Shown one piece after another: positions 57,073 to 64,000 of a stretch of DNA of 64,000 nt. The first letter of the stretch is position 1; each line of letters starts with the position of its first letter. The position numbers and the translations under genes are program-made. This DNA is from Halomonas sp. CH40 (lineage in GTDB: Bacteria > Pseudomonadota > Gammaproteobacteria > Pseudomonadales > Halomonadaceae). The notes below the pieces were generated by a model, which saw nothing but the letters and a program-made list of their open reading frames with translations, did not search any database and was not told the DNA's origin. The stretch lies in contig CP112982.1 in assembly GCA_041875495.1 (NCBI GenBank), forward strand, positions 2,356,001-2,420,000. The letters are read 5' to 3'.

Positions 57073-58194
57073 TTAGGCCAGACGCTGCTCAGTCTCGGCA
57101 TCAAACAGCACCGCGCGGGCCATATCAACGCGCAGCGACAGGCGATCACCCGGGGTTACCGCGCACTTGGGCCCGACTCGAGCGGTGATTTCCTGCTCAT
57201 CCAGCGGCAGGCGCAGCAGAATATCGGCACCGGTCGGCTCAACCACGCTGACCTTGGCTTCCATCAGGGTGCCTTCTGCCTGCTCGCTCAGCCGCAGATC
57301 CTCTTCACTGAAGTGTTCAGGGCGCAGGCCAAGAATAATCGGTTTATCCAACTGCCCCACCAACCCTTCTGCGTTGCGTTCAGGGGGCCATGGCAGCAGG
57401 ACATCCCCTTCATCAGGAGTGGCAATACGCAGGGCATAGCCCTCGCCCGCCGCTTCCAGCGTTGCACGAATAAAGTTCATCGACGGCGAGCCCATAAAGC
57501 CTGCCACGAACATATCCACCGGGTTGTTGTACACTTCATCCGGGCTACCCAGCTGGAGGATATGGCCATCGCGCATCACTGCAATGCAGTCGGCCAGGGT
57601 CATGGCTTCCACCTGGTCGTGGGTGACATACACAATGGTGGTGCCCAGGCGCTGATGGAGCTTTTTGATCTCGGTGCGCATGTCCACCCGCAGCTTGGCA
57701 TCCAGGTTGGATAGCGGCTCGTCAAACAGGTACACCTTGGGCTCACGGGCCAGCGCCCGCCCCATGGCGACCCGCTGGCGTTGGCCGCCAGAAAGCTGGG
57801 CCGGCTTACGTTCCAGCAGATGGGAAATCTGCAGCAATTCGGCCACGCGCTCGACAGCGGCCACCCGTTCAGCCTTGGGCACCTTGCGCATTTCCAGGCC
57901 AAAGCTGATGTTCTGGCGCACTGTCATGCTCGGGTAAAGCGCGTAGGACTGGAACACCATGGCAATATCGCGCTCAGCGGGCGTACGCCAGGTCACGTCT
58001 TCGCCGTCGATATAAATGTTACCGCTGGTGACGGGCTCCAACCCGGCAATGGCGTTCATCAGCGTGGACTTACCGCAGCCGGATGGCCCCACCAGAATCA
58101 GGAACTCACCGGAATCAATTGAAATGCTGACATCTTTCAGCACCCGCTCGCTGCCAAACTCTTTGCGCACGTTGTGAATTTCTAACGCTGACAT
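57073..58194 (-). CDS. gtsD: Sugar ABC transporter ATPase (MalK/UgpC/GtsD type)
   Basis: A 373-residue cytoplasmic ATPase. It has Walker A GPSGCGKST (about 37-45), the Q-loop VFQSYALYP, signature LSGGQRQRVAMG, Walker B VYLFDEPLSNLDAKLR and a C-terminal TOBE/regulatory region, as in MalK. ATG 58194 has AGGAT upstream. It closes the minus-strand operon of four transport genes. The Pseudomonas glucose system gtsABCD has the same order and a regulatory pair upstream, so glucose or mannose is the likely substrate; other sugars remain possible. Confidence 0.88.
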   Translation of the reverse strand: MSALEIHNVRKEFGSERVLKDVSISIDSGEFLILVGPSGCGKSTLMNAIAGLEPVTSGNIYIDGEDVTWRTPAERDIAMVFQSYALYPSMTVRQNISFGLEMRKVPKAERVAAVERVAELLQISHLLERKPAQLSGGQRQRVAMGRALAREPKVYLFDEPLSNLDAKLRVDMRTEIKKLHQRLGTTIVYVTHDQVEAMTLADCIAVMRDGHILQLGSPDEVYNNPVDMFVAGFMGSPSMNFIRATLEAAGEGYALRIATPDEGDVLLPWPPERNAEGLVGQLDKPIILGLRPEHFSEEDLRLSEQAEGTLMEAKVSVVEPTGADILLRLPLDEQEITARVGPKCAVTPGDRLSLRVDMARAVLFDAETEQRLA

Positions 58195-58232
58195 AATCAA
58201 TATCCTGTTGTTATTAGGCTTTTTAAAAAACC

Positions 58233-59111
58233 TTAGCCCTTGACGGAGCCGGCGGTCAGCCCACGCACGAAGTACTTCCCGGCCAGCACATACACCACCA
58301 GGGTCGGCAGCGCGGCAATCATGGCCGCGGCCATATCGACGTTGTACTCACGCACCCCGGTGGAAGTGTTGACCAGATTGTTAAGCGCTACGGTGACCGG
58401 CTGGGTGTTGTGGGCCGAGAACGCCACGCCGAACAAAAAGTCGTTCCAAATCTGGGTAAACTGCCAGATCACCGACACGACAATAATCGGCGCGGAAACC
58501 GGTAATAGAATGCGCCAGAAAATCCGGAAGAACCCCGCCCCATCTAACTTGGCCGCAGAGACCAGCTCGTTGGGAATGCCCACATAGAAGTTGCGGAAAA
58601 ACAGTGTGGTGAAGGCGATACCAAAGACCACATGCACCAGAATCAGCCCGGCACGGGAGCTTGATAGCCCCAACCAGCCAAGGGTTTGTGCCATTGGCAA
58701 AAGCACCACCTGAAACGGGATAAAGCAGCCAAACAGCATCAGCGCAAAAACCAGCTCAGAGCCTTTGAAACGCCACTTGGTCAACGCATAGCCGTTGAGT
58801 GCCCCGACGGTGGTGGAAATCAGCACCGCTGGAATCACAATCGCAAAGGAATTCCAGAAATACCCGCCGACGCCTTCGCAGCGCATACCGGTACAGGCTT
58901 CTCCCCAGGCTTTCGTCCAGGGTTCAAGGGTCGGGTTTTGCGGCAGCGATAGCAGTGTCCCCGCGCTGATTTCACTCAACGGCTTGACGGAGGTCATCAA
59001 CATGACAATCAGCGGTAAGGCATAAAACAGCCCCGCCACAATCAGTACCCCATAGAGCACGCCACGCAACAGCCGGGCAGCGGGCGTTTGCCGACGAATC
59101 ACGTTAGCCAT
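58233..59111 (-). CDS. gtsC: Sugar ABC transporter permease (MalG/GtsC type)
   Basis: A 292-residue inner-membrane permease with six predicted helices. The EAA motif region is seen as ELVSAAKLDGAGFFRIFWRILLPVSAPI (about 177-204). ATG 59111 lies inside the 3' end of gtsB with AAGGAG upstream, an eight-base overlap. A cysteine pair in CTGMRCEG (near 75) is in a periplasmic loop. It works as a heterodimer with GtsB. Confidence 0.9.
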   Translation of the reverse strand: MANVIRRQTPAARLLRGVLYGVLIVAGLFYALPLIVMLMTSVKPLSEISAGTLLSLPQNPTLEPWTKAWGEACTGMRCEGVGGYFWNSFAIVIPAVLISTTVGALNGYALTKWRFKGSELVFALMLFGCFIPFQVVLLPMAQTLGWLGLSSSRAGLILVHVVFGIAFTTLFFRNFYVGIPNELVSAAKLDGAGFFRIFWRILLPVSAPIIVVSVIWQFTQIWNDFLFGVAFSAHNTQPVTVALNNLVNTSTGVREYNVDMAAAMIAALPTLVVYVLAGKYFVRGLTAGSVKG

Positions 59112-60018
59112 GTTTGCGGCTCCTTAGTTCGGAATAAAGGTAAGGAATCAGAATGGCCAGCACGCCGCCAAGCATCAGCATGGCACTGGCAGAGCCAAGC
59201 CCGATCTGGGCGCGATTGAAGGCGTGGGTATACATGAAGGTCGCTGGCAGATCGGTGGCGTAGCCAGGCCCGCCGCCGGTAAGCGCCACCACCAGGTCGA
59301 AGCTTTTGATCGCAATATGGGCCAGGATCATCACCGCGCTGAACACCACCGGCCGCAGGCAAGGCATCACCACGCGCCAGTAGATACGCGGCAGGCTGGC
59401 ACCGTCCAGCTGGGCGGCTTTGACGATGCTGTCATCAATACCCCGCAATCCCGCCAGAAACAGCGCCATCACAAACCCCGATGCCTGCCAGACGGCGGCA
59501 ATCACCAGGGTGTAAATGGCCATATCCGGGTTAACGATCCAGTCAAAGCGAAACGACTCGAACCCCCAGCTTTGTACCATGGCCTGAATGCCCAGCTGTG
59601 GATTCAGCAACCACTTCCAGACCACACCGGTGACAATAAACGACAGTGCCATAGGGTAGAGATAAATGGTGCGCAGCGCGCCTTCCTGACGAATTTTCTG
59701 ATCGAGTAAAATGGCCAGGAGGGTGCCTATAATCAGACAAACCGCAATAAACAGCACACCAAATACCATCAGGTTGGTGGAGGCGACCCACCAGCGATCA
59801 TTGGCCATCAGCCGCGAATATTGGCCAAAACCAACAAAATCATAGCTTGGCAACATACGCGAACTGGTCAGCGATAGCACAAAGGTCCACAGCATGAAGC
59901 CGTAAACAAAAAACAGAGAGACCGCCACCGAAGGCGCCAGCACTAGGCGCGGTAGCCAGGCTTGCAGCCAGCCGGACGCCGTCGGCCGCGCTTGAATGCG
60001 CGTCGTGGATTTATTCAT
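59104..60018 (-). CDS. gtsB: Sugar ABC transporter permease (MalF/UgpA/GtsB type)
   Basis: A 304-residue permease with about six helices. The EAA-type loop reads SIVKAAQLDGASLPRIYWRVVMPCLRP (about 193-219). The N-terminus is polar and then has the first helix near 25-50. GAGGAAT precedes ATG 60018. It is the first permease after the binding-protein gene, separated from it by a GC-rich hairpin. Confidence 0.9.
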   Translation of the reverse strand: MNKSTTRIQARPTASGWLQAWLPRLVLAPSVAVSLFFVYGFMLWTFVLSLTSSRMLPSYDFVGFGQYSRLMANDRWWVASTNLMVFGVLFIAVCLIIGTLLAILLDQKIRQEGALRTIYLYPMALSFIVTGVVWKWLLNPQLGIQAMVQSWGFESFRFDWIVNPDMAIYTLVIAAVWQASGFVMALFLAGLRGIDDSIVKAAQLDGASLPRIYWRVVMPCLRPVVFSAVMILAHIAIKSFDLVVALTGGGPGYATDLPATFMYTHAFNRAQIGLGSASAMLMLGGVLAILIPYLYSELRSRKHG

Positions 60019-60045
60019 GGGGTGATTCCTCGTCAGTCAACCACT

Positions 60046-60068
60046 AGCGCCGCCATTGCGGCGGCGCT
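60046..60068 (-). promoter_or_regulatory. Intercistronic hairpin between gtsA and gtsB
   Basis: AGCGCCGCC (60046-60054) pairs perfectly with GGCGGCGCT (60060-60068) around a five-base loop, with no T run on either strand. Such a structure after a binding-protein gene usually protects the upstream mRNA and keeps the binding protein in excess of the permeases. Confidence 0.65.
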
Positions 60069-60100
60069 GATGACGTTACTGAAATAACCTGCGCAGTGGT

Positions 60101-61396
60101 TTAAAAAGACGCCGTTTCAGCAGCATTGACCAGCCGCTCAGCGGCTTCTTCAGCGGGCATATCGGTGTCATTGAAGTAGTTGGTCACCACATCGAAGATA
60201 GCTCCCTGAATAGAGGCACGGACTGCCATACCATGCGCCATGCTGGGCACCAGGCCACCTTCGTCGGCGGTGCGCTGGAAATCCGCCAGCGACTGCTGGG
60301 CACAGCGGTCAAAATCGCTCATATCCAGATCAGGCCGCGCCGGGATGGAGCCTTTGGCAAGATTGAAGGCTTCCTGGAAGGTTGGCTCCAACACCAGGCG
60401 TGCCAGGGTTTGCTGGGCCTCTCGCTCAGCGTCATCCGTCACACGGAACATTGCCAGGCTATCGATATTAAACGTAAAGGCATCTTCAGTGCCGGGGGCG
60501 GCGGCGCACAGGTAGTCTTCACCGGCGGTCAGGCCAGCGGCGGTGAACTCACCCTTGGCCCAGTCACCCATCAGCTGGAAACCTGCCTCGCCTTCAATCA
60601 CCATGGCAGTGGCAATATTCCAGTCGCGGCCGGACATACCTTCATCCATCAGCTCACGCATACGCTTGAAGTCTTCCAGAGCGCTGACCATCTGCTCCCC
60701 GCCCAGGGCCTCCGGGTCCAGCTCGACCAGCGCCTGCTGGTAGAATTCGGTGCCCTGGCTGCCCAGCACAACACTTTCAAACACAGTGGCGTCCTGCCAT
60801 GCCTGGCCACCGTGGGCCAGCGGTATGAAACCTGCTTCACGAATGGCGTCACCGGCCGCAAACAGCTCATCCAGCGTAGTCGGCATCTCAACATCGGCCG
60901 CTTCCAGCACCTCAGGGTTAGCCCACAGCCAGTTAACCCGATGTACATTGACCGGCACGGCCACGAATTGGCCATCATGACGCATGATATTTGCTACCCG
61001 CTCGGGGATCAGATCGTTCCAGCCTTCAGCCGTGGCGACTTCATCCAGATCGCCCAACAGGCCAAGCTCGCCCCACTCCTGAATTTCAGGCCCTTTGATC
61101 TGTGCAGCGGAAGGCGGGTTGCCGGACATGGCACGGGATTTAAGCACCGTCATGGCGGTTTCACCGCCGCCACCGGCCACGGCAAAATCCTGCCAGCCGT
61201 AGCCTTCGGCTTCCATCAGGTCTTTAAGGACGTTAGCGGCACGGGCTTCACCGCCAGACGTCCACCAGTGCAACACTTCCACTTCGCTGGCCTGGATGGT
61301 GCTGGCGGCCAGGGCGGTGCCCGCTGCCAAGGCTAACGCCAGCGCAGACTTCTTGAACGTGGACGGGTTAACAACGGACATATTAATAGTAGGCAT
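60101..61396 (-). CDS. gtsA: Sugar ABC transporter substrate-binding protein (GtsA-like)
   Basis: A periplasmic binding protein of 431 residues. The signal peptide (KKSALALALAAGTALAASTIQA) probably ends near residue 36, before SEVEVLHWWTSGGEARA. The family-1 extracellular solute-binding features include PPSAAQIKGPEIQEW and the tryptophan-rich binding segment VNVHRVNWLWANP. GEAGFQLMGDWAKGEF is typical of glucose/mannose binding proteins. AGGAGCG precedes ATG 61396. The substrate is inferred from similarity with Pseudomonas glucose uptake. Confidence 0.9.
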   Translation of the reverse strand: MPTINMSVVNPSTFKKSALALALAAGTALAASTIQASEVEVLHWWTSGGEARAANVLKDLMEAEGYGWQDFAVAGGGGETAMTVLKSRAMSGNPPSAAQIKGPEIQEWGELGLLGDLDEVATAEGWNDLIPERVANIMRHDGQFVAVPVNVHRVNWLWANPEVLEAADVEMPTTLDELFAAGDAIREAGFIPLAHGGQAWQDATVFESVVLGSQGTEFYQQALVELDPEALGGEQMVSALEDFKRMRELMDEGMSGRDWNIATAMVIEGEAGFQLMGDWAKGEFTAAGLTAGEDYLCAAAPGTEDAFTFNIDSLAMFRVTDDAEREAQQTLARLVLEPTFQEAFNLAKGSIPARPDLDMSDFDRCAQQSLADFQRTADEGGLVPSMAHGMAVRASIQGAIFDVVTNYFNDTDMPAEEAAERLVNAAETASF

Positions 61397-61550
61397 GGCT
61401 CGCTCCTGCTGTTTTTATTGTGTTGATACGCGGTGGTATCCACTACTGGCCGATTGAACGGCTGCAAGCAGGTTACGCTACCTGAGCGCACAACAGGAGT
61501 TACCGAGTCCTGCATAGTCTTGGGCTTTCATTAAAAATGTTAGCGATTTA

Positions 61551-63023
61551 TTACAGCCCTGTAATACTTGTCTGGCGTGAAAGCGTCAAGGTGGCAACAA
61601 GCCCGCCCTGAGAGTGATTGGACAACACAATATCGCCGCCATGGGCACGGGCGATATGCCTGGCAATGCCCAGCCCCAGGCCGCTGCCACCGGTGTAGCG
61701 ACTGCGTGAGGCCTCAAGGCGTACAAAGGGTGAAAACACCCGGGAAAGCTGGTCTTGCGGGATGCCTGGCCCTGCATCATGAATCCGCAACATCACAACA
61801 TCGGCCTGTTCTTGCAGCGTGACGCTGGCGGTGTGGCCATAAAACACCGCATTTTCAAGCAGGTTGGCCAGGCAGCGCTTCAGCGCCAACGGTTTGACGT
61901 TCAGGGGCGCTACGCTGCCATGCACTGACACCTCGCCACCTTGCAGGCGCAGCCCGTCGGCAATTTCTCTCAACAAGGCATTGATATCCGTAGGCTGTGG
62001 CTCTTCATGCAGATCCAGTCCTTTTACCGAGGCCAATGCTCCCTTGACCAGCTCTGCCAGCTCGTCAAGCGAGGCGCAGAAAGCTTCCCGCTGAGCGGGA
62101 TCATCCAACATTTCAGCGCGCAGCCGTAAGCGCGTAATGGGCGTTTTAAGATCATGGGAAATCGCTGAAAAAAGCCGCTCACGCTCATCAATCTGTTCGC
62201 GAATACGCCGCTGCATGCGATTAAAGGCCACCGCCGTAGCCGCCACTTCTCTGGGGCCGGTCTCTTTTAGGGGCGGGCTATCCAGGTCATCCCCCAACTG
62301 GCGAGCAGCCTTTGACAGCCTGGCCAACGGGCGAGTCACGCTGGTAATGCCCAGCAGTGAAAGAGCCAATACGCTAAGCAGCACCAGCAGGCCAACCAGC
62401 AAGCGCTCGCCAGACAGCCAGCGGTAGCCGCTGAAAATATCAGGCACCCCCAGCAAGGTGGCCACGTACAGCCAGGTATCAGGCGCCAGCTCCACTTGCA
62501 CCACCAGAATCGGTGGCGACAGCGGTTCCATTAACAGGCTGTGCTGCCCCCAGCGCGGTGGTAACTCATAGAGCAGTACTTCGTTATTGAACACCCGCAG
62601 GGTTTCCGGGCTGGAGAACTCCACCACCACATCGTCAATCAAAAGCTCTTGGGTAAGGATGGCGCGTACGTTATCAACCACCACCTCTTTTTCTGGGCCG
62701 CTGCCAATATCGTCGACGGCAATCCGCCGTTCGTTGACGCTGACAAAAAAGCGCGTACCGCCCATACGCCGCAGCTGATCCAGCACGATATGACGATACT
62801 CCACCGGTAGCGAACGGAAAAACCGCATGGTTGAGGCAATGCTGAAAGCCATATTGCTGGAAAGCTCATCCAGCTGTTCAAGACGGCTGTCTCGCACCTG
62901 AGACGTCCACAGCGCATAGCTGGCCGCCTGAGCCGCCAGCACCCCCGCAATCATGATGATCACAAAGCGCCCTCGCAGGCTGCCGGGCAGATAGCGTGCC
63001 AGCCTGCGTTTCACCCTTCTCAT
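61551..63023 (-). CDS. gtrS: Sensor histidine kinase (GtrS/EnvZ class)
   Basis: A membrane kinase of 490 residues. The N-terminal helix (FVIIMIAGVLAAQAASYAL, about 21-39), a periplasmic sensor domain (about 40-205) and a second helix (LLVGLLVLLSVLALSLLGI) are followed by a HAMP domain. The phosphorylated histidine is in FSAISHDLKTPITRLRLRAEML (near 290). The ATP-binding domain has NLLENAVFYGH, DAGPGIP and GLGLGIARHIARAHGG. In Pseudomonas the homologous pair senses 2-ketogluconate and 6-phosphogluconate to control the glucose genes. It is downstream of gltR with a 24-base gap. Confidence 0.88.
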   Translation of the reverse strand: MRRVKRRLARYLPGSLRGRFVIIMIAGVLAAQAASYALWTSQVRDSRLEQLDELSSNMAFSIASTMRFFRSLPVEYRHIVLDQLRRMGGTRFFVSVNERRIAVDDIGSGPEKEVVVDNVRAILTQELLIDDVVVEFSSPETLRVFNNEVLLYELPPRWGQHSLLMEPLSPPILVVQVELAPDTWLYVATLLGVPDIFSGYRWLSGERLLVGLLVLLSVLALSLLGITSVTRPLARLSKAARQLGDDLDSPPLKETGPREVAATAVAFNRMQRRIREQIDERERLFSAISHDLKTPITRLRLRAEMLDDPAQREAFCASLDELAELVKGALASVKGLDLHEEPQPTDINALLREIADGLRLQGGEVSVHGSVAPLNVKPLALKRCLANLLENAVFYGHTASVTLQEQADVVMLRIHDAGPGIPQDQLSRVFSPFVRLEASRSRYTGGSGLGLGIARHIARAHGGDIVLSNHSQGGLVATLTLSRQTSITGL

Positions 63024-63047
63024 TTCGCTCCTCTCATTTCGCCCTTC

Positions 63048-63773
63048 TCACGGTGCAAGCTCGACGCTGGCCGTCAGCACATAGCCAACGCCGCGCACGG
63101 TGCGAATCAGCTGGGAATGCTGGGCATCTTCCCCCAGGCGCTGGCGCAAGCGGCACACATGCACATCAATCGAGCGATCCAGGGCCGGCGCTTCACGGCC
63201 ACGGGTCAAGGCATAGAGATCATCCCGGGCAATCACCGTTGCCGGGCGCGCCAGAAACACCTGCAGCAGCTGAAAATCAGCCCCTGACAGCGCCGTGCGA
63301 GCGCCGTCCAGGCCGATCAATTCACGGGTCATACGGTCAAGCTGCCAATCACCAAAGCGCACCCAGCGGGCCTCCTGGGTTGCCCCTGCAGCCGCCACAG
63401 GCCGGGCACGGCGCAGCACCGCCTTGATCCGCGCCAACAGCTCGCGTGGGTTAAAGGGCTTGCCGATATAGTCATCGGCGCCCAGCTCCAGCCCCAGAAT
63501 GCGATCGGTATCATCGGCGCTGGCGGTCAGCATGATAATCGGCGTATCGTGGGTCTTGCGCAGTTCCCGACAGATGGTAAAGCCATCATCTCCTGGCATC
63601 ATGACGTCAATAATCAGCAGGTCTGGCATTTGCTCGGCCAGCTGCTGATAAAGTGACTCCGCCCCGTCGGCGGTCAGCACCTGGTAACCATGCCGCCCCA
63701 GGTAGTCAGCCAACAGTTCGCGGATTTCCAGGTCGTCATCAACGACCATCAGGGTAGCAGGCGGGGTTGTCAT
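63048..63773 (-). CDS. gltR: OmpR-family response regulator (GltR-like)
   Basis: A 241-residue two-component regulator. The receiver has VVDDDLEIRELLADYL, the phosphorylated aspartate D56 in LLIIDVMMPGDDG, TA in IIMLTASADD and the lysine in YIGKPFNPRELLARI. The C-terminal winged helix ends with APALDRSIDVHVCRLRQRLGEDAQHSQLIRTVRGVGYVL. It precedes the kinase gene, as in Pseudomonas gltR-gtrS. It is likely to regulate the following gts transport genes. The ribosome binding site is weak. Confidence 0.9.
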   Translation of the reverse strand: MTTPPATLMVVDDDLEIRELLADYLGRHGYQVLTADGAESLYQQLAEQMPDLLIIDVMMPGDDGFTICRELRKTHDTPIIMLTASADDTDRILGLELGADDYIGKPFNPRELLARIKAVLRRARPVAAAGATQEARWVRFGDWQLDRMTRELIGLDGARTALSGADFQLLQVFLARPATVIARDDLYALTRGREAPALDRSIDVHVCRLRQRLGEDAQHSQLIRTVRGVGYVLTASVELAP

Positions 63774-63849
63774 GGCGGTGTGTCATCCCTTGGTTGTCAG
63801 CAGGCATTATTATTGAGTGCGGGATTGTATCAAGCGTTTGCGCCTCGGC

Positions 63850-64000
63850 TTACAGGGCAAAGCGTTGTGTCAGCCACTGGGCAACACCCGCATTGCTGTG
63901 ATGGCCGATGCGCCGAGCACCGGTAACGCGCTCAAGCAGCGCCGGGTGGGCATTGGCCATCACCTGGGCTTCACCGGCCAGGTTGAGCATCTCGATATCA
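63850..64000 (-). CDS. HAD-superfamily (Cof-type) hydrolase, C-terminal part
   Basis: The last 49 codons of a gene cut by the right edge, with TAA at 63850-63852. The fragment begins DIEMLNLAGEAQVMANAH, the standard HAD motif IV region of Cof-type sugar-phosphate phosphatases. It then reads HHSNAGVAQWLTQRFAL at the end, as in YbiV/YidA-like proteins. Substrate and start are outside the window. Confidence 0.85.
   Translation of the reverse strand, partial: DIEMLNLAGEAQVMANAHPALLERVTGARRIGHHSNAGVAQWLTQRFAL

Overview
The window looks like chromosomal DNA of a gammaproteobacterium. The best fit is a halophilic Halomonas-type member of the Halomonadaceae. This is an inference from gene content and order: a monomeric NADP isocitrate dehydrogenase, a large 1607-residue NAD-glutamate dehydrogenase, a long-form isocitrate lyase, RmF, LolA/FtsK/RarA, and a Pseudomonas-like gltR-gtrS-gts sugar uptake cluster. 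No rRNA, tRNA or CRISPR array was seen.

Layout. 1-3.5 kb holds the end of msrB, a YlqF-type GTPase, alaA and htpX. 3.6-5.4 kb is a mobile patch: a 262-bp MITE-like element flanked by TA, with a complete 1557-bp IS1380-family element beside it carrying a perfect CTAA target duplication. 5.6-10 kb has two tiny unknown genes, pdxB, a WGR-like protein, a glutaredoxin-like protein and rlmKL. 10.4-19.7 kb has rmf, pyrD, gdhB, trmA, murI and an atypical hemerythrin-like protein. 19.9-39.3 kb is a conserved housekeeping block (rarA, lolA, ftsK, aat, bpt, infA, clpA, clpS, icd, rluE, nudJ, mnmA, hflD, purB, roxA, GNAT). As I remember it, the order resembles the Pseudomonas rarA-to-aceA region. Aat, Bpt, ClpS and ClpA together form the leucine N-degron route to ClpAP.

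39.35-43.5 kb is the most interesting part: a small, apparently sedentary chromosomal integron between the GNAT gene and aceA. A tyrosine recombinase with the IntI-specific insert (42578-43522) has a LexA-like SOS box over its promoter. It reads away from a five-cassette array delimited by attC-like sites of about 57, 78, 126, 78 and 103 bp. Four cassettes hold type II toxin-antitoxin modules (BrnT/BrnA, YefM/YoeB, an addiction-module/ParE-like pair, and a decayed parD-parE). One holds an antibiotic-biosynthesis-monooxygenase-fold protein. Two of the toxin-antitoxin cassettes are coded opposite to the array direction.

44-57 kb returns to chromosomal genes: aceA, azlCD, a SlyB-like lipoprotein, slyD, an MFS exporter, an NlpC/P60 lipoprotein, a two-repeat DUF1266 protein, a GlsB/YeaQ protein, a YeaD mutarotase and the ycjX-ycjF pair. 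57-63.8 kb is a minus-strand sugar ABC operon (ATPase, two permeases, binding protein) downstream of its probable two-component regulators. The window ends inside a HAD-family hydrolase. icd (isocitrate to 2-oxoglutarate) and aceA (isocitrate to glyoxylate) lie on either side of the integron and form the two sides of the glyoxylate branch point.
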